Notes: generated by a model from the letters alone, not told the origin. A stretch of 64,000 nt of DNA from Fen-1362 sp964597035 (GCA_964597035.1 CAZQWM010000003.1:55018-119017), one strand, 5' to 3'; positions 17,894-26,505 are shown, counted from the stretch's first letter. Translations and numbers: made by a program.

Positions 17894-19084
17894 TTATCGA
17901 CGTGTTTTTTCTATGCTGCTGTTATATGCCTGAATCGCCGCCTCAAGCACTTCTTTTACACTCGCTTTGTGTTCCCGGGCTGCACGCGCACAGTCTGCAA
18001 ATTCCGCCTTGGCGTTTACCGTTCTGCCGCCCAATTTGCCGAGCTTAATCCTTATGTCTCCAAACCGCGTCGCGACCGTTACGAACTCTCTAGCTAATTT
18101 GCTTCTCTGCATTATCTGTCTTCTGATTCCGAAAGTCAGTCCCGCCTCGAAGATTGTTGTTTCAATTTTGGTTATGTCGTCGGTTTTGCAGATAACGGAT
18201 AATTTAGTAGCTGGGCGGTTCTGTTTCATCGTAATCGGCGTTGTAAACACATCCAGCGTGCCTTGCTCAAGCAGCTTGTCCATAACGGTCGCTATCACTT
18301 CGCCGCTCACGTCGTCGATATTTGTTTCGAGCAGACAGATGCTATCAGCATTTGCCGTCGATTCGCCGGCTATCTCGCCAATAATCAGGCGCATGATATT
18401 GGGCATTTGCTCGCAATTAAGTGTTCCAGCCCCGCAGCCAATCGTCTCGATTTTCATCTCAGGCAAGGGGCCGAAGCTTTCAGCGATTGTCGTCAATACC
18501 GCAGCAGCTGTTGGTGTCAGTAGTTCTTTATCTATTGGTCCTGCGATTATTGGCACACCTTTGAGAAGCTGGGCCGTGGCGGGGGCCGGGACGGGCAATA
18601 ATCCGTGGGCCATTCTGACCGAGCCGCCTCCAACGGCCAGTGCCGAGCAATACACCTTTTCTATTTTCATTGCATCCAGCCCGACAGCCGCTGCGACAAT
18701 ATCCGCAATTGAATCCAGCGCACCAACTTCGTGGAAATGCACTTCATTTGGGTCTTTTCCGTGAACCGATGCCTCTGCCTCGGCCAGCCGGTCGAATACG
18801 GCCGTGGCCGTTAGTTTGGCTTTATCTGTTATCGCGCTGGCCTCAATAATCTTCTTTATATCTTCGAGATTCCGATGATGCTGCTGGTCCTCAATTACCG
18901 GGATAAACTGAATTGCCCGCAACCCTGCCCGGCTGGTTTCATCGGCCCTGAGCTCAAGGCCTTTAAGGGCCAGTGTCGAAAGCTGTTTTTTTAGAAACTC
19001 GAAGTCCAGCCCCGCATCGAGCATCGCCCCGACAATCATATCACCTGCCGCACCTGCGAAACAATCGAAGTACGCAATCTTCAT
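17894..19084 (-). CDS. larC: Nickel-pincer cofactor biosynthesis protein LarC
   Basis: LarC inserts nickel into the pyridinium bis-thiocarboxylate mononucleotide to make the nickel-pincer cofactor of lactate racemase and relatives. The 396 residues start MKIAYFDCFAGAAGDM, the family's hallmark. The conserved NPNEVHFHEVGALDSIAD-type region is present (DPNEVHFHEVGALDSIADI), as are ETNIDDVSGE and TIGCGAGT. LarC1 and LarC2 parts are in one frame, so no programmed frameshift is needed. GGAAGG lies 6 bases before the ATG at 19084. larA, larB and larE are not in the window, so the dependent enzyme is unknown. Confidence 0.92.
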   Translation of the reverse strand: MKIAYFDCFAGAAGDMIVGAMLDAGLDFEFLKKQLSTLALKGLELRADETSRAGLRAIQFIPVIEDQQHHRNLEDIKKIIEASAITDKAKLTATAVFDRLAEAEASVHGKDPNEVHFHEVGALDSIADIVAAAVGLDAMKIEKVYCSALAVGGGSVRMAHGLLPVPAPATAQLLKGVPIIAGPIDKELLTPTAAAVLTTIAESFGPLPEMKIETIGCGAGTLNCEQMPNIMRLIIGEIAGESTANADSICLLETNIDDVSGEVIATVMDKLLEQGTLDVFTTPITMKQNRPATKLSVICKTDDITKIETTIFEAGLTFGIRRQIMQRSKLAREFVTVATRFGDIRIKLGKLGGRTVNAKAEFADCARAAREHKASVKEVLEAAIQAYNSSIEKTRR

Positions 19085-19211
19085 AGCCGCACCTTCCAAA
19101 ATCCTGACCGATTTTCAGTGGTCATTATCCGGCCCTTTGAGTTGATTTGCAAGGTCATTTGCCCTAATAGAAGCCGGTGGCGACTACGATTTGCTGCAAT
19201 TGTCTAAGTTA

Positions 19212-19240
19212 TTGACGGGCAGTCCGTAAAGGTCTAAAAT
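19212..19240 (+). promoter_or_regulatory. Sigma-70-type promoter before dapL
   Basis: TTGACG (19212-19217) and TAAAAT (19235-19240) are separated by 17 bases, about 43 bases before the dapL start codon. Position and spacing fit a housekeeping promoter driving dapL and probably folK-dnk, panC and panD. Confidence 0.5.
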
Positions 19241-19282
19241 CTGTGCGTTCCCGGGCAACTATCGCTACAGATAGAGGATATG

Positions 19283-20512
19283 ATGGCAACGGTAAACGAG
19301 AACTTTCTGAAATTACAGGCGGGGTATCTGTTCCCCGAAATCGGCAAACGCAGGCGCGCCTTCAAGAAGGACCATCCGGAGGCGAAATTAATCAGTATGG
19401 GTATCGGTGACGTGACCCAGCCCTTAGTGCCGGCTGTAATTGAGGCGATGCATAGGGCCGTCGATGAGATGGCTAGCAAAAAGACGTTTCGGGGCTACGA
19501 CGATGGTGGCGTCGGGTATTCGTTTCTTCGCGGAGCAATAAGCGAAAATGACTACAAGGCGCGAGGCGTCGATATAGATATTGATGAGATATTCGTCAGC
19601 GACGGGGCAAAAAGCGACACCGCAAATATACAGGAGCTTTTCGGGCATGATAACGTGATAGCCGTTGCAGACCCGGTTTATCCAGTCTATGTCGATACCA
19701 ATGTAATGGCCGGCCGAGCGGGTTTAGCGCAGCAGCAGGGCACTTATGCCGGAATCGTTTATATGCCCGCGACGTCCGACAACGGTTTTGTGCCGCAGCC
19801 GCCCGCTGAAAAGGTAGACTTGATTTATCTGTGTTTTCCGAATAACCCCACGGGTGCTGTCGCTACTGTTGCTCAACTGAAAAATTGGGTTTATTACGCC
19901 AGAGAGAATGAGGTGGTAATTCTTTTCGACGCCGCCTATGAGGCGTTCATCGGGGAACCGGAGATACCGCACTCGATATACGAAATCGAAGGCGCAAAAG
20001 AAGTTGCGATTGAGTTTCGCAGCTTCTCCAAGACCGCCGGTTTTACGGGTCTGCGATGTGCCTTCACCGTAGTACCCAGACAGCTATGCGCATACAGCAA
20101 AGCCAGGGAGAAGGTTTTCCTCAACGGTTTATGGAACAGGCGTCACTGCACGAAGTTCAACGGTGTATCGTACGTGACGCAGGTTGCGGCCGCGGCGACA
20201 TATACCGACGAGGGCAAAAAGCAGGTTCGCAGCACTATTGAAATTTATATGAGCAACGCCAGGCATATCCGTGAATCACTGGCAAAGCTCGGCTACAAGG
20301 TTTACGGCGGCGTCAATGCGCCTTATATCTGGCTAAAGACGCCAAAAGGTCTGGGGTCCTGGGAATTTTTTGACGTGCTTCTCAACAAGGCCCATATAAT
20401 AACGACACCGGGCGTTGGCTTCGGACCAGCGGGTGAGGGCTACGTCCGTCTCACCGCCTTCGGCAACCCCTTAGATGTTAGCGAGGCCCTTAACAGAATC
20501 GCCGCTATTTGA
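19283..20512 (+). CDS. dapL: LL-diaminopimelate aminotransferase
   Basis: PLP enzyme that converts tetrahydrodipicolinate directly to LL-diaminopimelate, the one-step route to lysine and peptidoglycan precursors found in plants, Chlamydia, planctomycetes and others. In 409 residues the sequence shows MGIGDVTQPL, FRGYDDGGVGYSFLR, SDGAKSDTANIQELFG, FPNNPTGAVA and SFSKTAGFTGLRC, whose Lys binds PLP. AGAGG lies 5 bases before the ATG at 19283; an ATG just upstream at 19280 is too close to it. The stop overlaps the upstream extension of the next frame, and the genes are probably co-transcribed. Confidence 0.95.
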   Translation: MATVNENFLKLQAGYLFPEIGKRRRAFKKDHPEAKLISMGIGDVTQPLVPAVIEAMHRAVDEMASKKTFRGYDDGGVGYSFLRGAISENDYKARGVDIDIDEIFVSDGAKSDTANIQELFGHDNVIAVADPVYPVYVDTNVMAGRAGLAQQQGTYAGIVYMPATSDNGFVPQPPAEKVDLIYLCFPNNPTGAVATVAQLKNWVYYARENEVVILFDAAYEAFIGEPEIPHSIYEIEGAKEVAIEFRSFSKTAGFTGLRCAFTVVPRQLCAYSKAREKVFLNGLWNRRHCTKFNGVSYVTQVAAAATYTDEGKKQVRSTIEIYMSNARHIRESLAKLGYKVYGGVNAPYIWLKTPKGLGSWEFFDVLLNKAHIITTPGVGFGPAGEGYVRLTAFGNPLDVSEALNRIAAI

Positions 20513-20538
20513 CGGCCATTCTGCAGAATAGTATTCCG

Positions 20539-21669
20539 ATGAATAAATTCGTTACAGCATATATCGGTCTTGGCTCGAACCTCGGCGACCGTCGTAAGTT
20601 TATCGAAGATGCCCTACAAATGCTGCGTCAAATGCCTGATACTGAGTTTGTGGCTGCAACTAAGCCGGTAGAGACGACGGCCTTGGGAGACTCGGCCCAG
20701 CCGGGGTATATAAATGCTGTAGCGGAGCTGAAGACGACCCTTTCTGCAGAACAGCTTCACCGGCGACTTATTGACATAGAGGATGCCCTCGGTCGCAAGA
20801 GGGCTGAAAAATGGGCCCCGAGAACTATTGACCTCGACCTGCTGCTGTTCGGAAGCGAAGTGATTGATGGCAATATGCTTACTGTCCCGCATCCGCAGGT
20901 GCACCTGCGTTCTTTCGTGCTGAGAGGGTTGTGCCAGCTTAATCCCAAACTGATTCACCCCGTGCTTGGCGAGACGGTGGAGGTTCTTGCGGCCCGGCTC
21001 AATGGTTGTGACTTTGCACCGGTGACAGACCGGCCTCGGCTTATCAGCATCGCCGGAAATATTGGCGCAGGCAAAACCACGTTGGCGAAAAAACTCGCAG
21101 CGATATTATCGTGCAAAGCTGTCTTCGAGGCCTACGACACAAATCCGTTTTTGCCTAAGGTTTATGCCGGCAATAAAGACTTGGCGCTCGATTCTCAGCT
21201 TTACTTTTTAGCCAGCCGAGTTGAACAGTTAAGTCCCGTGGCCCTCGAAGCGGGTAAACTTGTAGTTGCCGATTACGTCCCTCATAAAGAGCTTATCTAC
21301 GCGGAATTATTACTGTCGGCGGAGCAGTTAAAGTTGTATTGCAAAATCTACGCGAACCTGTCGCCCTGTGTTTGTCGACCGGCCCTGTTTGTATACCTTC
21401 GCAGTTCGCCGCAGGAGTGCCTACGGCGCATCAGGAGCCGCAATCGTCCTTACGAGCAACAGATAAATTTGAACTTTCTGAAGGCCCTTGAGGCCGGCTA
21501 CGAGCGGCTTCTGGCCGACTGGAAGGTTTGTCCGGCCATTACGCTGAATGACTTTGACTGTCTCAATCAAAAAGCTGTTGATGCCCTTAGCCGTCAGATA
21601 GAATACTACGTGAATCCTGCCGTTACCGGTGTGCCGGGAGCAGCTACCCAAAGTCGGTCGACAATATGA
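20539..21669 (+). CDS. folK: Fusion of HPPK (FolK) with a deoxynucleoside kinase
   Basis: Two enzymes in one 376-residue chain. Residues about 1-160 are 6-hydroxymethyl-7,8-dihydropterin pyrophosphokinase (YIGLGSNLGDRR, RKRAEKWAPRTIDLDLLLFG-like signature, VPHPQVHLRSFVL), which activates pterin for folate. Residues about 175-355 are a dNK-family kinase with P-loop SIAGNIGAGKTTLAKK, the EAYDTNPFL region, ADYVPHKELIYAE (DRY-like) and the lid RIRSRNRPYE. I take the ATG at 20539, where HPPK proteins normally begin; an upstream TTG overlapping the dapL stop is possible, and neither has a good ribosome site. The link between folate and deoxynucleotide supply (thymidylate synthesis) is an inference. 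Confidence 0.9.
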   Translation: MNKFVTAYIGLGSNLGDRRKFIEDALQMLRQMPDTEFVAATKPVETTALGDSAQPGYINAVAELKTTLSAEQLHRRLIDIEDALGRKRAEKWAPRTIDLDLLLFGSEVIDGNMLTVPHPQVHLRSFVLRGLCQLNPKLIHPVLGETVEVLAARLNGCDFAPVTDRPRLISIAGNIGAGKTTLAKKLAAILSCKAVFEAYDTNPFLPKVYAGNKDLALDSQLYFLASRVEQLSPVALEAGKLVVADYVPHKELIYAELLLSAEQLKLYCKIYANLSPCVCRPALFVYLRSSPQECLRRIRSRNRPYEQQINLNFLKALEAGYERLLADWKVCPAITLNDFDCLNQKAVDALSRQIEYYVNPAVTGVPGAATQSRSTI

Positions 21670-22523
21670 AAGTCGCAAAGACAATTAAATCCGTCAGACA
21701 ATTTGTTGGCACCGCCCGAAAGGCAGGCAGGAAAATCGGCTTTGTCCCTACGATGGGCGCTTTGCACGAGGGGCATATATCCCTGATAGACCGCTCCGTG
21801 AAAAACGGCGACTTTGTTGTAGTGAGCATTTTTGTCAATCCCACGCAGTTCGGCCAAGGTGAAGATTTCAATAAATACCCCAGACCACTGAAAGCGGATT
21901 TGAAGATTTGCAGGGCACGAGGTGCTGACGTGGTTTTTGTCCCCGGCGCCAGACAGATGTACGGTTCAGAAGTGCTTACCTGGGTAAATGTCGAAAAGCC
22001 AAGTGTCCCATTGTGCGGCCTTTTTCGTCCCGGGCATTTTCGTGGCGTTGCGACCATTTGCGCGAAGCTATTTAATATCGTCCTGCCGGACATTGCCTAC
22101 TTCGGCCAGAAGGACGCCCAACAGGCCATCGTCATAAAGCGAATGGTTGCGGACCTGAATTTCCCGTTGAAAATCGTTGTCTGCCCCATCATTCGTGCCG
22201 CTGACGGGCTGGCGCTAAGCAGCAGAAACAAATACCTTTCACCACGGCAAAGGAAAGACGCAACCTGCATATATCAATCACTCAAAACAGCTCGCAAAAT
22301 GATAAGAGCCGGTGCAACAGACCCGAACAAGGTCACCGCTCAAATGCGTATGATATTGCGCAAGGCCGGCTCGCAGAGTAAGATTGATTATGTAAGCATT
22401 GCTGACACTGAGACTCTCGAGAGTACCAGCAGGATTACCGGCAGGGTTCTTATAGCAGTGGCGGTTCGAATCGGTTCAACCCGGCTTATCGACAACATAA
22501 TCGTGGACTCGCGAAAGCGATAG
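21666..22523 (+). CDS. panC: Pantothenate synthetase
   Basis: Joins pantoate and beta-alanine with ATP to make pantothenate, the coenzyme A precursor. The 285 residues show the HIGH-type motif FVPTMGALHEGHISLI, FVNPTQFGQGEDF, FRPGHFRGVATI, YFGQKDAQQ and the KMSKS-like LSSRNKYLS. The ATG overlaps the stop of folK-dnk (ATGA), indicating coupled translation. panD, which supplies beta-alanine, follows 47 bases later. Confidence 0.96.
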   Translation: MKVAKTIKSVRQFVGTARKAGRKIGFVPTMGALHEGHISLIDRSVKNGDFVVVSIFVNPTQFGQGEDFNKYPRPLKADLKICRARGADVVFVPGARQMYGSEVLTWVNVEKPSVPLCGLFRPGHFRGVATICAKLFNIVLPDIAYFGQKDAQQAIVIKRMVADLNFPLKIVVCPIIRAADGLALSSRNKYLSPRQRKDATCIYQSLKTARKMIRAGATDPNKVTAQMRMILRKAGSQSKIDYVSIADTETLESTSRITGRVLIAVAVRIGSTRLIDNIIVDSRKR

Positions 22524-22570
22524 TGTATAATCGGTGCCCTAGTGTATGGTTGAAAAGGTGGCGACTGATA

Positions 22571-22933
22571 ATGTTCGTTAAAATGCTGAAATCCAAGCTG
22601 CACCGGGCGACGGTCACCCGGACCCGTCTTCACTATCCCGGCAGTATCCTCATTGACGCCGCATTGATGAAGGCCGCGAACATCCTGCCTTATGAGATCG
22701 TGCTTATCGCCGACCTGAATAATGGCAACCGAGTTGAGACCTACGCCATCCCCGCTGAAGCGAACTCGGGCCAGGTAATTATACTCGGTGCAGCAGCGAA
22801 GCTGATTAGAAAGGGCGATATTGTGATTGTATTCAGTTTTGCCTATTGTGCTCCGGCCGAGGCCCGCAAACTTAAACCGAAGGTGATACTCCTCGGCAAG
22901 AATAATAAAACAAAGAAACCAGCCAAGACCTGA
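22571..22933 (+). CDS. panD: Aspartate 1-decarboxylase proenzyme
   Basis: Pyruvoyl enzyme making beta-alanine from aspartate for pantothenate. The 120-residue proenzyme contains MLKSKLHRATVTRTRLHYPG with the self-cleavage Gly-Ser bond (G-S in YPGSILID), and later IPAEANSGQVIILGAAA. The ATG at 22571 has AAGGTGG about 9 bases upstream. The first residues (MFVK) add four to the usual start. It follows panC and ends just before a period-7 repeat. Confidence 0.95.
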   Translation: MFVKMLKSKLHRATVTRTRLHYPGSILIDAALMKAANILPYEIVLIADLNNGNRVETYAIPAEANSGQVIILGAAAKLIRKGDIVIVFSFAYCAPAEARKLKPKVILLGKNNKTKKPAKT

Positions 22934-22954
22934 CCTGTTTTCCGATTCGCAGAT

Positions 22955-23003
22955 GAATCCCCGAACCCAAATTATAAATCGAAAATCGTAAGATAAGAAT
23001 CCT
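22955..23003 (+). repeat. Period-7 AATC repeat between panD and lgt
   Basis: Seven degenerate 7-base units (GAATCCC, AAATCGA, AAATCGT, GAATCCT among them) run up to 3 bases before the lgt start codon and leave no room for a normal ribosome site. The unit matches the arrays at 1806-1875 and 25076-25103. Confidence 0.6.
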
Positions 23004-23006
23004 TAG

Positions 23007-24032
23007 ATGCATCCGGAGCTATTCAGAATACCTTTCACGCAGTTGACGGTTAAAAGTTATGGCCTGATGATGGTCATTGGCTTTCTCGTAGCAGTCCACG
23101 TCATCAGGCGTCTTAGCCGGAAAATCACCCCAAAACCGGATATGATTACCAACGCTTCGCTGTATTCGCTCGTTGCAGGCGTTGTAGGTGCAAGGTTGTT
23201 TTACGTTGTGCATCATTTTGATAGTTTTACAGGGGACCTACTGAGCATCTTTGCTATCTGGAAGGGAGGGCTTGAACTATTGGGTGGGGTAATTGCTGCC
23301 ATTTGTGTTATCATTTTGTATCTGTGGTACCACAAGCTGCCTATAAGGCAGTATCTCGATATACTGGCAATTGGGCTTATGCTGGCGCTGGTTTTCGGTA
23401 GAATCGGCTGTTTTTTGAACGGCTGCTGCTTCGGGAAACCGACTGAATTGCCCTGGGCGGTCAGGTTTCCATACGGCTCCTTAGCGTACATGAGCCAGAT
23501 TGAGCCGGATGTTCGCCGTGGCAGAGTGATACCTTACCTTGTACTGGCCAGGGATTTCTTCACTAATTCTGACCCGAATGAAGGTCCGCTTGGGGCTGAC
23601 AAGCTCAAATCGTATGACCAGTTGACACCACTGCAAAAAGAAATGGTTAAAATCGGCCCGTACCGCTGCCTGCCCGTTCACCCGACACAGTTATATTCCT
23701 CGGCAAATGCCGCGCTTATTGCGCTGGTTTTATACCTGTTCTGGCGCAGGTTACAGAAGGCCCAACAAGACAAAAAAACCTCTCGGTGGTTAACCAGACC
23801 TGGCTCCACGTCTGCTCTTATGGTTATTCTCTACAGTGTTACCAGGTTCTTTATCGAGATGTTCCGTGACGACAACCCCTTTGAATACGGGTGGTTGGCC
23901 GTTTACAAGGGCGGCACTATATCTCAGAATATTTCCATCTATATGCTTGTTTTCGGCGTTGTTCTGATGTTGGTGTTCCAGAGATTGCCGACGAGCGGTC
24001 AGCATATCGATGTTCCTGCGCAAAAACGGTAA
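23007..24032 (+). CDS. lgt: Prolipoprotein diacylglyceryl transferase
   Basis: Inner-membrane enzyme that adds diacylglycerol to the lipobox Cys of prolipoproteins, the first step of lipoprotein maturation. Seven or so membrane segments are visible. The Lgt signature GRIGCFLNGCCFG (with the essential Arg) sits near residue 131, and HPTQLYSS near residue 225. At 341 residues it is longer than usual because of about 55 extra polar residues (near 165-220) before HPTQLY. The window contains clear lipobox substrates (the two OppA-like proteins and the DUF547 protein). No good ribosome site precedes the ATG. Confidence 0.94.
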   Translation: MHPELFRIPFTQLTVKSYGLMMVIGFLVAVHVIRRLSRKITPKPDMITNASLYSLVAGVVGARLFYVVHHFDSFTGDLLSIFAIWKGGLELLGGVIAAICVIILYLWYHKLPIRQYLDILAIGLMLALVFGRIGCFLNGCCFGKPTELPWAVRFPYGSLAYMSQIEPDVRRGRVIPYLVLARDFFTNSDPNEGPLGADKLKSYDQLTPLQKEMVKIGPYRCLPVHPTQLYSSANAALIALVLYLFWRRLQKAQQDKKTSRWLTRPGSTSALMVILYSVTRFFIEMFRDDNPFEYGWLAVYKGGTISQNISIYMLVFGVVLMLVFQRLPTSGQHIDVPAQKR

Positions 24033-24100
24033 ATTTTGCCTGCCTATTATCCGGGTCCGTGCGGAGAGTTGACGTATAATAGCATAGTAAGGCGATTTTT

Positions 24101-24129
24101 TCGAACAATAGGCCAGGTCGTGCTATAAT
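24101..24129 (+). promoter_or_regulatory. Possible promoter before the rhomboid gene
   Basis: A perfect TATAAT (24124-24129) is preceded, 17 bases away, by TCGAAC, a poor -35 match. It lies 38 bases before the ATG of the rhomboid gene. The -10 match is good but the -35 is weak. Confidence 0.35.
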
Positions 24130-24167
24130 AATCTTAACACCCCGCAGGACGTTTCAAGGGAAACCCT

Positions 24168-25028
24168 ATGGGACTATACGACAGAGATTACACCCGTGAG
24201 AAGGACGACGAAACCCCGGTCTATGCGCCGCAGATGCGACTTGGCCTGCCCCGGGTTACTCCAGCCGTAAAGTGGCTGCTAATTACAAATATCTCCGTTT
24301 ATTTGGTTAATATACTTGTTTTCGGCTCGGCGACGGGCCGGATGACCTTTCTGCAGGCACTGTTGACCGTAAATCCTTCATCCTGGCTGCGCATCGCACA
24401 GCTATGGCGACTGATTACTTATCAGTTTGTCCACTGGGATTTCTGGCATATATTCCTCAATATGCTTGCACTGTTCTTTTTTGGCCCGGCCCTGGAGCGT
24501 CACTGGGGCAGCCGGAAATTCCTCATATTCTACCTGTTATGCGGTGTGGCAGGGGGGCTGTTTTACACCTTGCTTGCCGTTGTTGGCTTTCTGGCTGCCG
24601 GTCCTATGGCGGGTGCTTCTGGTGCTGTTTTCGGCGTCCTGATTGCCTGTGCCATTCTCTTTCCCCACTTCATCGTTCTTTTCTTTTTTTTCCCGATGCC
24701 TATCCGCGTCGCTGCTGTCATCTGGATTGGTCTTTCCGTGTTGACCGTTCTGTCAAAAGGGGCCAATGCCGGGGGTGAAGCTGCTCACTTGGCAGGCATA
24801 GCGGCAGGAGCGTTCTATGTCCTCTCTGAGTCCTGGCGGACCCGCCTGAAACTCAAGTTCAAGGCCAATCGCTGGCAAAGACATCTCGATACCGAGCGTA
24901 AAGTCCGTCTTGAAGTGGACCGAATCCTGAAAAAGGTCCACGACTCTGGCCTACAGAGTCTCACTACTGCCGAGAAACGCACGCTCAAAAGGGCCACCCG
25001 CCTCGAACAGGAGCGCTTAAAGCTCTAA
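24168..25028 (+). CDS. Rhomboid-family intramembrane serine protease
   Basis: Six-segment membrane protease of 286 residues. The catalytic Ser is in GASGAVFG and the partner His in AAHLAGIAAGAF. The Arg in the first loop region (LWRLITYQFVHWDFWHIFLNML) and the HW..HIFLNM stretch are the rest of the rhomboid signature. The cytoplasmic tail (about 230-286) is basic and helical. AAGGG lies 7 bases before the ATG. Substrates cannot be predicted. A hairpin follows at 25039-25063. Confidence 0.92.
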   Translation: MGLYDRDYTREKDDETPVYAPQMRLGLPRVTPAVKWLLITNISVYLVNILVFGSATGRMTFLQALLTVNPSSWLRIAQLWRLITYQFVHWDFWHIFLNMLALFFFGPALERHWGSRKFLIFYLLCGVAGGLFYTLLAVVGFLAAGPMAGASGAVFGVLIACAILFPHFIVLFFFFPMPIRVAAVIWIGLSVLTVLSKGANAGGEAAHLAGIAAGAFYVLSESWRTRLKLKFKANRWQRHLDTERKVRLEVDRILKKVHDSGLQSLTTAEKRTLKRATRLEQERLKL

Positions 25029-25038
25029 AAAGACGCGA

Positions 25039-25063
25039 GGCCCTGCGAATGATTCGCAAGGCC
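25039..25063. terminator. Hairpin between convergent rhomboid and sigma-factor operon
   Basis: GGCC-TGCGAA pairs with TTCGCA-GGCC through ten base pairs with one C-A mismatch and a 3-base loop. It lies 10 bases after the rhomboid stop, between convergent operons. There is no T-tract on either side, so it may act as a boundary without being a textbook intrinsic terminator. Confidence 0.5.
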
Positions 25064-25075
25064 CCGACAATACCT

Positions 25076-25103
25076 GAATCAACAATCGTCAATCAGCAAT
25101 CGA
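25076..25103. repeat. Period-7 AATC repeat in the convergent gap
   Basis: Four clean 7-base units (GAATCAA, CAATCGT, CAATCAG, CAATCGA) lie between the rhomboid hairpin and the stop codon of the periplasmic protein on the minus strand. This is the least degenerate of the three arrays and defines the unit NAATCNN. Confidence 0.65.
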
Positions 25104-25111
25104 CGATTATT

Positions 25112-25972
25112 TTATTCCCATTCGAATTTTTCAGTCTGGTTGACTAGTTCTTCTACGCGTTGTTTTACCTGCTCATTTTTGAAGTCGGCGTTTTTCCACT
25201 TTTCAACCTCGGTCTTTTTATTATCTAGCTCTTTCTGCAGCTCCTGGAGTCTTTTAGCCAGGTCCTCGTAAGCAAGCTCTTTTCTCAAAACAATCAAGTC
25301 ATACTGCCTGCCAACGACCTGCTCCAGTTGGGCAGTCAGGTCCTTTTTCTGTTTGTCATCCGTTGCCGTCTTGATTTGCCCCAGCAGTTCCATCCGCCTT
25401 TCCCTCAGTGCCATTCCTTCTTTGAGGGCCTCGACGAGTTGTGGATTGTCCTTCGCGTGGAACATCGGGCCGTATTTCCTCATACTGATTGCCACGGCTC
25501 TGTTATACTGGTCCGGGCTTTCTTCTTTAAGCCGTTCAAGCTTCGTTGCCTCTTCAGGGAAATTTTCTGGAAGCCACGTCACGTATTCGTCCTGTTTTTG
25601 CTGCATCCAATAACGAATTCCCGGTCCTGCCATTTCACCCGGCTGTCGCAAATCGGGCGCCCTCATTCGGTTCATAAAACGCTCGCGAGCGACTTCACGA
25701 AGCTCTGCTCGGAACGCCTCCGGGTCATGCTCCCTGAGCTGAACCAGCTCGTCTGCTTTTTGTGGGTCTGTTTGTCTTATCCCGGCAAGCATCTGCTCAA
25801 TATGCTCGTCAGACATCTCGAATCGCCTGCCTTGCATCGGTCCCTCCGGCGAGGGCGGCTTGACGCAGCCCTGTTCCTCTTTGGCCATTTCGCCGGCTGT
25901 TGCCGTTGACCAGCAGACCACCGCTGAAAGCAAAAGCATCGCCCCAATTATTTTCCACCGGTTGACCCTCAT
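25112..25972 (-). CDS. Secreted helical protein, third gene of ECF sigma operon
   Basis: Function unknown. The 286 residues start with a signal peptide (MRVNRWKIIGAMLLLSAVVCWSTATAGE). The mature part is almost wholly charged helix and coiled coil (for example DKQKKDLTAQLEQVVGRQYDL, LAKRLQELQKELDNKKTEVE), with an EMSDEHIEQML region reminiscent of CpxP/Spy-like or CnrX-like periplasmic proteins; that resemblance is only general. I take the ATG at 25972, with AAAGGA 7 bases upstream. It follows the membrane anti-sigma candidate by 4 bases, so a sensor or effector role in the envelope for this operon is a reasonable inference. Confidence 0.75.
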   Translation of the reverse strand: MRVNRWKIIGAMLLLSAVVCWSTATAGEMAKEEQGCVKPPSPEGPMQGRRFEMSDEHIEQMLAGIRQTDPQKADELVQLREHDPEAFRAELREVARERFMNRMRAPDLRQPGEMAGPGIRYWMQQKQDEYVTWLPENFPEEATKLERLKEESPDQYNRAVAISMRKYGPMFHAKDNPQLVEALKEGMALRERRMELLGQIKTATDDKQKKDLTAQLEQVVGRQYDLIVLRKELAYEDLAKRLQELQKELDNKKTEVEKWKNADFKNEQVKQRVEELVNQTEKFEWE

Positions 25973-25976
25973 ATTC

Positions 25977-26498
25977 TTATCCTTTCCAAAAATCCCCGCC
26001 AACTTCCATTAGTTCTATTTCCAAATCTCCGACGGCCCCATTGCCGTTGCCGCCATCGTCATCCAAATTCAGCGCAAAAAGCTCGTTCTCAATGGTTTCG
26101 ATTTCCGCAACCATAACGGCAATATCCACGTCATCGGTCTTGATGTCGTTGCCATCCCATACACTTGCCGGTATCACGGATGCATATCTTGCCCGCTCCG
26201 TTGGTGTCGGTTGTCTCTCGAACAATTTCAGCGTCAGAGCCGACGCGAGCAGAACCACTGCAGCCGCAGCAGCAACCGCCCAGACTCTTCGCCTAATTCC
26301 AATTGCGTGCCGCTGGTTCAGGGCCTGCGCTACTCTGCCTTTAATTCTCGCCAGGGCCTCCTCGCCCGGCTCGTGCGCAGGATATCGGCTGAGGAGCTTA
26401 TCGCCCTTTTCGATATCGTCTGCTGCCTGTCTGGCATCCTGCTCATTCATAAATCTTGCCAGCAGCTCGCTCAGGTTTTCATTTCCCTGCTTATCCAT
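25977..26498 (-). CDS. Single-pass membrane protein, likely anti-sigma factor
   Basis: 173 residues directly after an ECF sigma gene (about 7 bases apart). The cytoplasmic half (about 1-70) contains LSELLARFMNEQDARQAADDIEKGD. One membrane segment follows (VWAVAAAAAVVLLASALTLKLF, about 73-94), then an acidic extracytoplasmic tail. This layout and position are those of membrane anti-sigma factors, but I see no zinc HxxxCxxC (ZAS) motif, so the assignment rests on context. AGG is 6 bases before the ATG. Confidence 0.7.
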   Translation of the reverse strand: MDKQGNENLSELLARFMNEQDARQAADDIEKGDKLLSRYPAHEPGEEALARIKGRVAQALNQRHAIGIRRRVWAVAAAAAVVLLASALTLKLFERQPTPTERARYASVIPASVWDGNDIKTDDVDIAVMVAEIETIENELFALNLDDDGGNGNGAVGDLEIELMEVGGDFWKG

Positions 26499-26505
26499 AT
26501 ATTGC

